Of a stretch of 64,000 bases of DNA, positions 33,194-41,157 are shown piece by piece. The notes under the pieces are model-generated. The model ran no database searches. It was not told the DNA's origin and saw only the letters and a program-made list of their open reading frames with translations. The DNA comes from Mesorhizobium jarvisii. GTDB taxonomy: Bacteria > Pseudomonadota > Alphaproteobacteria > Rhizobiales > Rhizobiaceae. Both the position numbers and the translations under genes were made by a program. Location: contig NZ_QZXA01000005.1 of assembly GCF_003601985.1 (NCBI RefSeq), forward strand, positions 372,001 through 436,000, given 5' to 3'. Position 1 is the first letter of the stretch; each line of letters opens with the position of its first letter.

Positions 33194-33289
33194 TTTAATA
33201 TTGGACCGTCAGCGCCAAAATCACGTAGGCGCCACTGTCGTGCATCTAAGGAAAAGCCCGGTTGCGCCCCCGCACTGGGCTTTTTCTCT
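33161..33289 (+). repeat. Dispersed repeat with terminator, copy 1
   Basis: About 130 bases with roughly 85% identity to 40739-40869. Both copies end in a hairpin (AGCCCGG...CTGGGCT) followed by TTTTTC, so they are functional-looking terminators. Confidence 0.75.
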
Positions 33290-33323
33290 GCTGCCCCAGC
33301 GGTTGCGGTGCAAGTGAGCCGAC

Positions 33324-33497
33324 TTACCGCTTCTTTGGCTTCGGCCTGATCTCCTCGACGCGCGTCTTCGCGCCAACCTGAAACATCGCCTGCTCCAGCG
33401 CCAGGGCTTCAGCTTCATCCTTTGTGGTGAGGATCGTGCGCCAGTTTGGCTTGTCGAAGACGCTGACGATGTACGTTGTGCCCGACTTGTCTGCCAT
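33324..33497 (-). CDS. Small protein of the VSVF/VSVY paralog pair, copy 1
   Basis: A 57-residue basic protein, MADKSGTTYIVSVFDKPNWR, ending VEEIRPKPKKR. It is closely related to the product of 34235-34399. The fold looks like a single beta-alpha-beta unit. The leader repeat with an EcfG-like promoter lies directly upstream, so stress induction is plausible. Function unknown. Confidence 0.6.
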   Translation of the reverse strand: MADKSGTTYIVSVFDKPNWRTILTTKDEAEALALEQAMFQVGAKTRVEEIRPKPKKR

Positions 33498-33524
33498 TGC
33501 TATTCCCATATTTCTTAAAGCCCG

Positions 33525-33634
33525 CACCCCCTAATCGGCGGAGGGAGCGCGGGCCGATCGGAGACCGATCTTCGGCAGGAGATGGAGGGCACCACCTGCC
33601 GCTCGGCTCAACCATTAGAGGCAGCTAATGTTCC
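33525..33634 (-). promoter_or_regulatory. EcfG-like promoter plus structured leader, copy 1
   Basis: On the minus strand, GGAAC (33630-33634), 16 bases, then GGTT (33610-33613), matching the EcfG pattern GGAAC-N16-cGTT except the first -10 base. A leader with a perfect GATCGG-AGA-CCGATC hairpin and a GCCCGC..GCGGGC stem leads into the gene starting at 33497. Related copies at 40345-40454 and 41158-41273. Confidence 0.55.
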
Positions 33635-33929
33635 CGGGAGCGATAATGTAACATTGTCCGCGTCGGCCGCTGTTGGGCTTTCAAAGATTTGCGTAAAATC
33701 AAAGCCGGCGGAGACGACAGAGCGCATCGTTTTTGCATGGCAGACCATACTCAATGCCCCCTTCTTTCATAGCCTGGAACTGGCCGTTCTGGACGAGGAT
33801 GGTATGCACGCGCTCGTGTTCCCTTGCAGACGCGCTGTCGACGGATGGAAAGACGCCATAACCGGCCATTTAGTAGATGTGGTGCCCACTCACTGGCGAC
33901 ATTGGGGTGAAGAGGATGAGGAAGCCTAG
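33582..33929 (+). CDS. Hypothetical protein
   Basis: An open frame of 115 residues whose last 75 (from KSKPAETTERIVFAWQTILN onward) look like a real soluble protein ending HWRHWGEEDEEA. The N-terminus lies in the leader repeat, so a later start (TTG at 33654) is more likely. Function unknown. Confidence 0.45.
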   Translation: MEGTTCRSAQPLEAANVPGSDNVTLSASAAVGLSKICVKSKPAETTERIVFAWQTILNAPFFHSLELAVLDEDGMHALVFPCRRAVDGWKDAITGHLVDVVPTHWRHWGEEDEEA

Positions 33930-34071
33930 TTCGGGTGAGCCCCTTCCGCGATCACACCATAACCCAAGGCTGACAAATCGGGCATATATTCTGCGCGGCG
34001 GACAAATTTCCGCCTGGCCGGCGCCTTTACCCCAACGCCCCCGCCCAACAAGGTGTCGGCCATCTTTCAAG

Positions 34072-34096
34072 GGAACCTCCCGACATCAGGGCCGTT
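34072..34096 (+). promoter_or_regulatory. EcfG-consensus promoter candidate
   Basis: GGAAC (34072-34076), 16 bases, CGTT (34093-34096), an exact match to the general-stress sigma consensus. Only seven bases separate it from the ATG at 34104, so the transcript would be nearly leaderless. About one such match is expected by chance in a window this size. Confidence 0.4.
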
Positions 34097-34103
34097 TTCA
34101 CGG

Positions 34104-34238
34104 ATGGCTCTCGTTACCGGCTTCGCGTCAGCAGTGGTGGTTCTCTTTATCGTGTTGCTGCTTACGCACGCAGCCCGAGACCTGCAAAGCTCGCCGATCT
34201 ATCACAGGATATGTCGCCGACTTCGCCGAGCGCTTTAG
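34104..34238 (+). CDS. Small single-pass membrane protein
   Basis: A 44-residue protein, MALVTGFASAVVVLFIVLLL then THAARDLQSSPIYHRICRRL, one membrane helix and a basic tail. It converges on the 34235-34399 gene with a four-base overlap of ends. The upstream frame starting at 34053 is less likely. Confidence 0.45.
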   Translation: MALVTGFASAVVVLFIVLLLTHAARDLQSSPIYHRICRRLRRAL

Positions 34239-34399
34239 CGCTTAATTGGCTTCGGAGTGATCTCCTCGACGCGCACGTTGTCGCCGATCTCTCTCGCCCA
34301 GGCGAGTGCTTTGGCCTTATCGTTGGTCGTTAGCACTGTGCGCCAATTCGGCGCCTCGTAGACGCTCACCACGTAGGTCGTTTCCGGCTGTTCAGACAT
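34235..34399 (-). CDS. Small protein of the VSVF/VSVY paralog pair, copy 2
   Basis: A 54-residue protein, MSEQPETTYVVSVYEAPNWR, ending VRVEEITPKPIKR. About half of the residues match copy 1 at 33324. Start chosen by alignment to copy 1. It has no leader repeat upstream, unlike copy 1. Confidence 0.6.
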   Translation of the reverse strand: MSEQPETTYVVSVYEAPNWRTVLTTNDKAKALAWAREIGDNVRVEEITPKPIKR

Positions 34400-34473
34400 C
34401 GCTACCCCCTGGCACTCAAGACGGCGCATTTGCCTTAACGCTTATTCAATTTGTCCTATATTAGAATACGCTA

Positions 34474-34602
34474 ATGCGACTCTCCATTCTGCTTTTTTGC
34501 CTCGGGGCCTTCTTCTGCTGGGATTTCGCCGCCAAAAATGGCGAGTTTACCGCTAGGCTCGGCATGCGAGTTGCCAACCTGATGCAGAAGTCAGGCATTT
34601 GA
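34474..34602 (+). CDS. 42-residue membrane micro-protein
   Basis: MRLSILLFCLGAFFCWDFAA is one hydrophobic helix, followed by KNGEFTARLGMRVANLMQKS. The frame is complete and its composition is protein-like. Function unknown. Confidence 0.45.
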   Translation: MRLSILLFCLGAFFCWDFAAKNGEFTARLGMRVANLMQKSGI

Positions 34603-34643
34603 AGGCTTGGAAACTCGCCTCGTAGGGAGCCGCAGGGCCCTAC

Positions 34644-34829
34644 TTATTCGCTGGAATCGTCAAGCCCGCCCTTGCGGGGGCCCGATCTGCGCCAGTGCGG
34701 CTTCTCAAAGACGCTTTGGTGAACGGGGAGTGCGACAAAATTCCCAGCACAACTGTGACGCCACGACCTGATGGTTACGTCATCATCTTGAGGCCTGGCG
34801 ATCACCGTAGTGTCACTCACCAACAACAT
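34644..34829 (-). CDS. Possible small hypothetical protein
   Basis: The minus frame from an ATG at 34829 reads MLLVSDTTVIARPQDDDVTI to RRSGPRKGGLDDSSE. No family is recognised; it may be chance. Confidence 0.25.
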   Translation of the reverse strand: MLLVSDTTVIARPQDDDVTIRSWRHSCAGNFVALPVHQSVFEKPHWRRSGPRKGGLDDSSE

Positions 34830-34959
34830 ATTTCGTCCCCTATGATGTCGTAATTCCTTCCGGCGATGACAATTTGCATATCTGCCTGCACCCGACCGAA
34901 GAGCACGAAAACTGCTTCTTCGCGCCCGCTGAAACAATGTTGCTTGAGCCCTCACTCCT

Positions 34960-35211
34960 TTATCCACCCCTGGCCTTGCCGTAGCCGGTCGGGCTGGTGT
35001 CGGGGGTGTAGACCAAATCGACTCCGTCGCACTTGGCGCATCGAAGCTTGGGCCGAAGATCCCATTCCATTGCCGGCGCATCCGGGCCGAAGCGGTCGCG
35101 GATCTTCACTAGGTCGAGCTCTTGCTTATGATGGCAGGCCGGGTTGTTGCAGAACGCCGTCACCGTCATCCTGGCGTCGATCAGTTCTTGGAATGTCCAA
35201 CTCTTTGTCAT
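34960..35211 (-). CDS. Small zinc-ribbon-like protein
   Basis: An 83-residue protein, MTKSWTFQELIDARMTVTAF, with CNNPACHH and CAKC pairs that could bind one zinc, ending VYTPDTSPTGYGKARGG. A remnant with the same tail (LVYTADTSPTGY) lies at 40877-40948. Function unknown. Confidence 0.65.
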   Translation of the reverse strand: MTKSWTFQELIDARMTVTAFCNNPACHHKQELDLVKIRDRFGPDAPAMEWDLRPKLRCAKCDGVDLVYTPDTSPTGYGKARGG

Positions 35212-35237
35212 TGAGGGCTATCATAGCCGCGCACAAG

Positions 35238-35459
35238 TCAGTCATCCACACCAGCATCGTGGTGCACTATGGCATCAAGGATCGCCTCGTAGACGCTGCC
35301 AGTGTCTTCCTCGATCTCGTTGCTGCTAATGCCTGCGGCCTTGGCGTCCGCGAATAGCTGCTCGGTAAGGTCGGCGACCGAGATGACATCGGCGACAGCC
35401 GTTTTAGGGACGTGCTTTGATATCCACTTGTAAAGGAAGTCTGTGCCGCGCGCGCTCAT
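35238..35459 (-). CDS. DUF768 protein, second copy
   Basis: A 73-residue protein, MSARGTDFLYKWISKHVPK, ending EDTGSVYEAILDAIVHH, a paralog of 26797-26997. Start 35459 is set by the conserved MSxRGxDF. It stands alone. Confidence 0.8.
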   Translation of the reverse strand: MSARGTDFLYKWISKHVPKTAVADVISVADLTEQLFADAKAAGISSNEIEEDTGSVYEAILDAIVHHDAGVDD

Positions 35460-35635
35460 TACCCAAACCAACCGTACGTAAGGGGAACCATCGCCACCGC
35501 GATCAGGATCGAGATTGGCACCGCGGCTATCAGCGCCGCTTCTAGAGCTCGTGTTTCTTTGTCTCGGAACATTAGGCGCGCCTCATGTAAGCTTCGTTGA
35601 AAGCTAACAAGCCGCATGCCCCTGATTCGGTTCCA

Positions 35636-35707
35636 ATGCCTCGACTCATGGGCCTTGCTATCGGCCTTGGCGTTGGCATTGGAATGACGATCGCTCGGCC
35701 GCTGTGA
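35636..35707 (+). CDS. Glycine-rich micro-ORF, copy B
   Basis: Twenty-three codons, MPRLMGLAIGLGVGIGM then TIARPL. Compared with copy A at 28252, the core differs by three synonymous changes and one L/I change, which suggests that the peptide has been conserved. Confidence 0.35.
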   Translation: MPRLMGLAIGLGVGIGMTIARPL

Positions 35708-35855
35708 ACTTCAGCCGGACTCCGATGCCGCCGCCGTTCTCCTCGATGAAGACGGCACCAAGTTGTTCAAGGGCAGCCCGCTGTGCCTCGATCGTCGCAT
35801 CGTCCGGCTTGTCAATCTTGCGCACGAAGTCGTGGATTTCGGCTCTGCCTTTGGT
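35658..35855 (-). pseudogene. Remnant of an XRE-type regulator (C-terminal part)
   Basis: The minus frame reads IEAQRAALEQLGAVFIEENG then GGIGVRLKFTAA, the conserved tail of small XRE regulators such as 13642-13887. An in-frame stop at 35856-35858 removes the helix-turn-helix. Confidence 0.55.
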
Positions 35856-36023
35856 TTATGCCACACGGGTTCTCCAAGCCAAAATGCTCTGGCGACAAAC
35901 GACCGGTCGGACAACTCTTAGGATCTGTCGACTCGAACGAAGAAAGGAGATTGACATCGCAAGATTTGGCCTCTGGGAGCCCTACGCGTGTTCAGGGGTT
36001 GGATCGATGGCAAGGAGACCTTC

Positions 36024-36539
36024 ATGACAGACACTTCGGCCGTCACGGCCATTACCTCAATCAACCTCAGCCAATATCTTGGTAAATGGTATGAACTGTG
36101 CCGGCTCCCGATTAAATATGAAGATGAAACGGCGACGGACATCACGGCCAACTATTCACTGAACGACAGTGTCAAGGTTCGCGTCGACAACCGCTGTTTC
36201 GACAAGCACGGCAAACCATCGCGGGCAATCGGCGAGGCCACTCCGGTCGACGACGCCCGATCCAGGTTGAAAGTAACCTTCTTGCCGAAATACATTCGCT
36301 GGATACCGTTCACTAGCGGTGACTACTGGGTCCTAAAGCTCGATCCCGAATACAAGGTGTCTCTCGTTGGTTCGCCCGACAGGCAATATCTCTGGCTGCT
36401 CGCACGCAGCCCAGACCTGGCGCAGGATACCCGCGAACGATATCTTGCCGAAGCGAAGCGCCAGGGATTCGATCTCACGAACCTGATCGTCCCTCGCCAT
36501 ACTGGCCGCGAAGTCACCGATGATATGCTGGCCGGCTAA
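36024..36539 (+). CDS. Lipocalin (Blc-like)
   Basis: A 171-residue lipocalin. The hallmark GKWYELCRLPIKYEDETATD near residue 20 gives the G-x-W motif. NYSLNDSVKVRVDNRC, GDYWVLKLDPEYKVSLVGSP and YLWLLARSP follow in barrel order. It has no signal peptide or lipobox, so unlike Blc it may be cytoplasmic, or the true start is elsewhere. Lipocalins bind lipids and are often stress-induced. Start 36024 is preferred to 35988. Confidence 0.88.
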   Translation: MTDTSAVTAITSINLSQYLGKWYELCRLPIKYEDETATDITANYSLNDSVKVRVDNRCFDKHGKPSRAIGEATPVDDARSRLKVTFLPKYIRWIPFTSGDYWVLKLDPEYKVSLVGSPDRQYLWLLARSPDLAQDTRERYLAEAKRQGFDLTNLIVPRHTGREVTDDMLAG

Positions 36540-36944
36540 TTCCGGAGATTGTCGTCGCCGGAAAGTTCCGCCGTTGGTGCAGCGCTCGCCGACCGGTTGG
36601 GCGAGGAACATAGCTGTATGCATTTGGATCTGATCAAGGTGTTATTGTGCCGGCCATGCCTCGGCCGGGCTAGCGGCGCTGTAGGCCCCGGCGCCAGGGT
36701 GAATGCGCCAGGGCCATTGTGGCATGTACGAAGTACCTAGCATGTCCGCTTATTATCATCGGCTAATATGATCAACAAACTATGAAGGACCAATAATCGG
36801 CACGAACGTAGTCGTCAGCGTGTTCGAACAGCCGGGGTTGGCGAGCAGCACTGAAAATCAGGACAAGCATAGGAAGCTGGATAAAGAGATCGGCGACAAA
36901 GGTGAGGGGCGAGGAGATCGGCCTAAGCCCAAAGCGCTGAGATT
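36540..36944. other. Stretch without a certain gene
   Basis: About 400 bases. Near 36800-36948 a plus frame without an ATG reads TNVVVSVFEQPGLASS and a Lys-rich tail, which faintly recalls the VSVF paralogs. It may be a decayed copy. Confidence 0.3.
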
Positions 36945-37133
36945 TTAGCTGCCCCCTGCTTTGCTGAATACAACTGTGCCGCCCTCCTTGCGAACTTCCA
37001 CCGCCACGATACCGTCAACCTCCCTGCGAGCGGGAAAAGTCGCGAGGGCATGATGCCGCGCGGCTTTCTCGGCATCGAAGGGCACCTTTTCAACTATGCC
37101 CTGTTTGCCGTACCAAATCACCGTGTAGGCCAT
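36945..37133 (-). CDS. Small hypothetical protein
   Basis: A 62-residue protein, MAYTVIWYGKQGIVEKVPFD, ending KEGGTVVFSKAGGS, resembling a small beta-alpha-beta fold. Met at 37133 is preferred because the longer frame to 37361 begins with Arg/Ser-rich sequence. Function unknown. Confidence 0.6.
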   Translation of the reverse strand: MAYTVIWYGKQGIVEKVPFDAEKAARHHALATFPARREVDGIVAVEVRKEGGTVVFSKAGGS

Positions 37134-37829
37134 CGCTGCGACCCTCGCTTTGTCATGAAGAGCGATTATGACCCGCACGCGCCCATCGCGGTACAAATTC
37201 GCATTGATATTCCCCCGCTTGGCTCCGAGCTGCGGACTTTTTTGTTTGCGCTCAGAATTTCGCTCGCGACGGCATGTTGAGCCTGCGGAAGCTGGTCCTT
37301 GAAACCTTTCGGCTGCTGTCGCGGCCGCGCCACGAGTTGACTTCCGTGAGACAGGAAGCATTTCGCGTCACCGCGTTACACGACGCTGTACGGCCCGAGA
37401 ACCTAAATCGACATGATCCGGATCGGCAATGGTTTGTACAGAGGCGGCGAGTTACGGGTTGTCAATCAGCTTTAGCCAAAACAGGATCAGAGTGGAACCA
37501 TCCAATGTGCTGCTCGAATTGATTCAGGTCAAGGCGACAAAGTCCTAGCGGAGCATTCTCTTGATCGTCATGCGGAGACAACCTGGCCATACACATGGAG
37601 AACCGTTCAAGCGAACGGGAATCCAGGCAGGTAAACCAGATTGCCAGTGAAACATGATGGACGAACCTGCGGCACCACCTGGGCGACTCTGGGGTTAAGA
37701 GCTGCAAGGTGGGAGCCGTAGGTTCGGTACTTGGCTCACAGCGCTCCGCCGATGGGCGATGAAGAGCGGCGATTGCCCTGCCCCAGAAAATCTGAGGGCG
37801 TTGCAGGGCGGCTTTCCGAGGAGGAGACA
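37134..37829. other. Long stretch without a certain gene
   Basis: About 700 bases upstream of the Hsp20 pair. Short frames are present but none looks coding. I see no GGAAC-type promoter and no clear HrcA (CIRCE) or ROSE-like element. Confidence 0.4.
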
Positions 37830-38249
37830 ATGATTGCACGGACGCTATTCGGCGCAGATCCTTTCCGCAACATACGCCGCCTCCAAGACGAAGTGAGCCG
37901 ACTGGAATTCCCTGCGGTCAATGCCTTCGTAAACCAGGACGGCGTCATCATCACCGCTGAACTGCCTGGGGTAAGATCAGAAGACTTGGACATCTTGATC
38001 CACCGAGATTCCGTTACGCTCAGCGGAGAGCGGCAAACCGAAGCTGACGATGCCCGGCGGGCATACCACCGGCGCGAGCGTCGTCAAGGCCGGTTTGCGC
38101 GGACTGTGTCATTGCCGTTTGTGGTGGACCCGAACAAGGTTGGAGCAGATCTCCTCAATGGCCTACTGACTCTGGATCTTCCTCGGGCCGAAGAGGACAA
38201 GCCAAAGCGCATTCATGTGAAGGCGAGCAAGGAGGCGGGTCATGGCTAA
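37830..38249 (+). CDS. Hsp20 small heat-shock protein 1
   Basis: A 139-residue alpha-crystallin-domain chaperone. GVIITAELPGVRSEDLDILI opens the domain, followed by SVTLSGER, RRQGRFARTVSLPFVVD and the G-x-L motif in LLNGLLTLDLPR. The ATG at 37830 follows GAGGAGAC. It overlaps the next gene by eight bases, so the pair is an operon. Substrate-holding chaperone of the cytoplasm. Confidence 0.9.
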   Translation: MIARTLFGADPFRNIRRLQDEVSRLEFPAVNAFVNQDGVIITAELPGVRSEDLDILIHRDSVTLSGERQTEADDARRAYHRRERRQGRFARTVSLPFVVDPNKVGADLLNGLLTLDLPRAEEDKPKRIHVKASKEAGHG

Positions 38250-38706
38250 GAGAGAGGCCCCGGGAGCGGGAACGAAGGGAAGCAAGCAGTCTCAGGCCAC
38301 GCCGGCTAGCGAACCGGAATTGGAAGGCAAGCTGCCCGCGGAGCAGGACGCGGGCGAGCGGACCCATGAGAAGTTAGTCTTCGTGCCACGAGTTGACATC
38401 TACGAAACTGAAACGGGCCTTGTCGTCGTTGCGGATCTGCCCGGCGTTGGCCCCGAGGGTTTGGAGGTCACGGTGGAGCAGCGGGTGCTGTCGATCTATG
38501 GCCGCGTCAAAGAGGATACGCCAGAGGGCTACAGCCAGGCCTATCGCGAGTATGATGTCGGCGATTTCGAGCGGCAGTTCACTCTCTCCGGGGATTTCGA
38601 CATCAATGGAATTGAGGCGAACATGAAGGACGGTGTGCTTCACCTCGCCATCCCGAGAGCTCCGGAGGCAGCGGCAAAGCGGATCGAGGTTAGATCGGTT
38701 TCCTGA
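38242..38706 (+). CDS. Hsp20 small heat-shock protein 2
   Basis: A 154-residue Hsp20. A charged N-terminal arm with many Lys, Gly and Ala residues precedes FVPRVDIYETETGLVVVADL, then GLEVTVEQRVLSIYGRV, YDVGDFERQFTLSGDFDIN and GVLHLAIPRAPEA. It probably forms hetero-oligomers with its overlapping neighbour. Both genes often travel on stress-related accessory DNA. Confidence 0.9.
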   Translation: MAKREAPGAGTKGSKQSQATPASEPELEGKLPAEQDAGERTHEKLVFVPRVDIYETETGLVVVADLPGVGPEGLEVTVEQRVLSIYGRVKEDTPEGYSQAYREYDVGDFERQFTLSGDFDINGIEANMKDGVLHLAIPRAPEAAAKRIEVRSVS

Positions 38707-38820
38707 CGGTTGAATTGCGCAGACGCCGCGCTCGCCAGCGGTTAGCAGAGCCTATTCCCTGGCTCGCGCCCCGGGTCCTCTCGGTAAACAAGACATGGGC
38801 GCTGTTGTCGGAGGAATATC

Positions 38821-39348
38821 GTGAACATCCTGATTGTCTATGGAACGACCGAAGGTCAGACGGGGAAAATTGCTGCACGGACGGCAACGCGTATTCGCGA
38901 GCGCGGGCACCAGGTGGAGTTGCGTGACAGCGCAGCGCCCGCATCCGATTTGAAGCTCGGACACTTCGACGCGTTCATCATCGCTGCGTCGGTCCACCAA
39001 GAGCACCACCAGGAAACCGTCACGAACTTCGTATTTGCGCATCACGACGCGCTGAGCAACAAGCCTTCGGCCTTCATATCCGTCAGTCTTTCGGCGGCGC
39101 TGGGAGACCAAAAGACGCAAGCTCAAAAATACGTGGATCAATTCGTCTCCGTGACAGAGTGGCAACCATCCATGACCCTCCTTCTCGGGGGTGCTTTGCG
39201 CTTCAACAAATACGATTACTTTCAGGAGCAGTTCGTCAAATTCGTCGTTATGAAGAGCGGCGATCCAAGCCCGGAGCGCGATCACGAATTCACTGACTGG
39301 AACGCACTCGCTGACTTCGCTGATCGATTTCTTGAGACAGCCGGTTAG
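38821..39348 (+). CDS. HemG-like flavodoxin-domain protein
   Basis: A 175-residue flavodoxin-fold protein with a GTG start. The FMN phosphate loop YGTTEGQTGKIAARTATRI is N-terminal, followed by FDAFIIAASVHQEHHQETV and FISVSLSAALGD. This pattern fits protoporphyrinogen IX dehydrogenase (HemG) and menaquinone-dependent relatives. It follows the Hsp20 genes by 114 bases. Confidence 0.8.
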   Translation: MNILIVYGTTEGQTGKIAARTATRIRERGHQVELRDSAAPASDLKLGHFDAFIIAASVHQEHHQETVTNFVFAHHDALSNKPSAFISVSLSAALGDQKTQAQKYVDQFVSVTEWQPSMTLLLGGALRFNKYDYFQEQFVKFVVMKSGDPSPERDHEFTDWNALADFADRFLETAG

Positions 39349-39689
39349 ATGATCAGCCCACGATAAACAGTGGTACTTCCTTCACTGTGTTAGCCGCTGT
39401 CGTGCAAGAAACATGACGTATAGCAGCCTTGTCCGCGGGCGGTCGCGACCCCAGTGCGTCTGTTTGGCGGCCCCGCAATAGTCTTATCCGACTCTGCGCG
39501 GCATCTCGGCACCATCACAAACCTGTACACAGGCGAAGGGCGATGGCTACCGCTTGGCAATAGGGAAGTAGCGAATCCAAAAGTCTTTCGAGAGAAGCGT
39601 CGTTCATTTCAGAAACTTGGGAGTTCATGTCTTAATGCACTCGACAAGGGTAGCCAGCAGTTCCGCAGGATCTCTTCGCGAATCGTGGC
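39349..39689. other. Stretch without a gene
   Basis: About 340 bases between the flavodoxin gene and a duplicated gene remnant. No coding, RNA or repeat signal was recognised. Confidence 0.4.
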
Positions 39690-39815
39690 ATGGCGAAGGG
39701 CATCAAGGCCGGCGACGAGGTTGCGATCACAGCGATCGTGCGGAAGCGCGTGACCGAAGATCGTGTCAGCGTCTCGATCCCACACCGTGGGGTTTCCGCA
39801 CTCGATAGTGGGCAG
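39690..39815 (+). pseudogene. Truncated, frameshifted copy of the 30496 gene
   Basis: MAKGIKAGDEVAITAIVRKR continues to RVSVSIPHRG and is then shifted by an extra base relative to 30496-30801. The 3' half is missing. Nucleotide identity in the shared part is well above 90%. Confidence 0.75.
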
Positions 39816-39825
39816 GGCATCGACG

Positions 39826-40017
39826 CAGAGCGGGCTAGTTGAACTAGACCAAGCGGCCCTTGCTGAGGCCGCGAAGATATCCCGACGTCCTTTCATTCGA
39901 AAAGGGGCAACGCGTTCCAGGGGCAACCTGGACGCCATCCGAAGCGGCCGGCGTCGAGTTCATCCCCGAGAATGGCGGCGGCGCCAGGGTGAGGCTGCGG
40001 AAGGGCGAACCGGAGTA
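39826..40017 (+). pseudogene. Remnant of an XRE-type regulator
   Basis: GLVELDQAALAEAAKIS resembles the first helix of small XRE proteins, and after a frame change AAGVEFIPENGGGARVRLRK matches the tail of the intact gene at 13642. The middle is missing. Confidence 0.6.
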
Positions 40018-40223
40018 GCCTCGTCTATGTGCTCTTGCTTCATGTCTCGCCGCCGCCCATAGACCAGCCTGAACACAAGCGCGAAGTACCCGACCTGCAA
40101 CAAAACCGCAGCGATAATGGACCAGGCAACAGCCTTCCAGACAGATCCTGTGGCCACATAGACCCAAGCCCCGACGACGCCAGACGACGTCAGCATTCCC
40201 ACCAGAAACTGCGGAAAATACAT
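39960..40223 (-). CDS. SyrA/ExoX-like exopolysaccharide regulator
   Basis: A small membrane protein, MYFPQFLVGMLTSSGVVGAW then YVATGSVWKAVAWSIIAAVL and LQVGYFALVFRLVYGRRRD, with two membrane helices. The pattern resembles the SyrA family, which alters exopolysaccharide production in Sinorhizobium. An ATG at 40322 would add 33 residues and lies right behind the leader repeat. The C-terminal tail overlaps the XRE remnant on the other strand and is probably acquired. Confidence 0.6.
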   Translation of the reverse strand: MYFPQFLVGMLTSSGVVGAWVYVATGSVWKAVAWSIIAAVLLQVGYFALVFRLVYGRRRDMKQEHIDEATPVRPSAASPWRRRHSRG

Positions 40224-40344
40224 CGCCTGGCCAATCCCGAGAACAGGTATATAAGTTGTAACTAATTTAGTTAAATTACAAGTACCGGGCCATGTAGGTT
40301 GTGGCAGGCTGGGGTCGGGCATCTTTTCCCCTTGGGCAGTCGAA

Positions 40345-40454
40345 AGCCCGCGCCACTCGGGGATGCGCGGGCCGATCGGAGACCGATCTTCGGCAAGGGG
40401 ACGCGGGCACCCACCCTATCGCTCGGATCAACCTTTAGGAATGACTAATGTTCC
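40345..40454 (-). promoter_or_regulatory. EcfG-like promoter plus structured leader, copy 2
   Basis: GGAAC (40450-40454), 16 bases, GGTT (40430-40433) on the minus strand, with the same spacing as copy 1. The GATCGG-AGA-CCGATC hairpin is identical, and GCCCGCGC...GCGCGGGCTTT follows. The SyrA-like gene lies downstream. Confidence 0.55.
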
Positions 40455-40558
40455 GTCAAGCGGAGGGTCAGGCGCGGAAGTAGGCACGTTAGGTGCGACT
40501 AACTTATCTCTTTCGCCGTTGCTGGCACCGTAAGTGTGTTAGCCGGGGCTGGTAGTCT

Positions 40559-40771
40559 GTGACGGACTTCAGACGGTTTCGATGCCCTCGCTGTGAGGGT
40601 ACAGGTAAAATCTTTGATTGCAGCGAACGGGTAGCCTCGGACGGCAAATGCTGCCCGCCAGGCACACACCGAACAGGCTGTCCCGGCAAGACCGTCACTT
40701 GCCCACCTGTCTTGGGACAGGGTTGCGGCGCCGGCAGATTTGACCTGCAACGGTTTATTCAGACTTTCTAA
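40559..40771 (+). CDS. Small cysteine-rich protein
   Basis: A 70-residue protein with a GTG start: CPRCEGTGKIFDCSERV, then CCPPGTHRTGCPGKTVTCP, nine cysteines that could bind two zinc ions in a DnaJ-like manner. It ends in the dispersed repeat. A 3' remnant of a paralog is at 33105-33193. Function unknown. Confidence 0.5.
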   Translation: MTDFRRFRCPRCEGTGKIFDCSERVASDGKCCPPGTHRTGCPGKTVTCPPVLGQGCGAGRFDLQRFIQTF

Positions 40772-40869
40772 TTTAGCATTGGGACCGTTGGCGCCAAAAT
40801 CACTAGGCGCGGCCGTTGTCGTCTAAAAGGAAGAACCCGGTCGCGCCCCCCGCACCGGGCTTTTTCTCT
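40739..40869 (+). repeat. Dispersed repeat with terminator, copy 2
   Basis: Copy of 33161-33289. It covers the last codons of the cysteine-rich gene and a hairpin ACCCGG...CCGGG with a TTTTTC tail. Confidence 0.75.
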
Positions 40870-40876
40870 ATTAGAT

Positions 40877-40948
40877 CCTGGTAGTGTAGCCGGTCGGGCT
40901 GGTATCGGCGGTATAGACCAAGCCAACGTCGTTCCCGTTGACCGGTCT
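40877..40948 (-). pseudogene. 3' remnant of the zinc-ribbon-like gene
   Basis: The minus frame ends GLVYTADTSPTGYTTRI, matching DLVYTPDTSPTGYGK at the end of 34960-35211. The upstream part is out of frame. Confidence 0.5.
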
Positions 40949-41033
40949 TTTGCGCCACCTAGACAGAGGCGCATCACGCCCGACATTGTAGAAAATATCG
41001 CGGGGTTTCCGAGCGGGGGGAAAGGCGGTAGCG

Positions 41034-41047
41034 CTCTCCCGCTACCA
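41034..41047 (+). other. Candidate right attachment core
   Basis: CTCTCCCGCTACCA is identical to the last 14 bases of tRNA-Met (10912-10925), in direct orientation. The site also forms part of a local hairpin GGTAGCG-CTCTCC-CGCTACC, so chance similarity is possible. Confidence 0.35.
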
Positions 41048-41157
41048 AATTCTTCAAATAAGAATCAGCTACCTGGATCCCCTCAACTGCATCCGGGTGG
41101 ATGATTTCAAGTCGCGTCCGGAGCCAACGCCTCCTGATGTCGCTGAAGAGGCGGTTT

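Noticed and set aside
40310..40322. GGGGTCGGG word shared with tRNA-Met as an alternative attachment site
   Set aside because: Only nine bases match and the flanks differ; expected by chance in GC-rich DNA.
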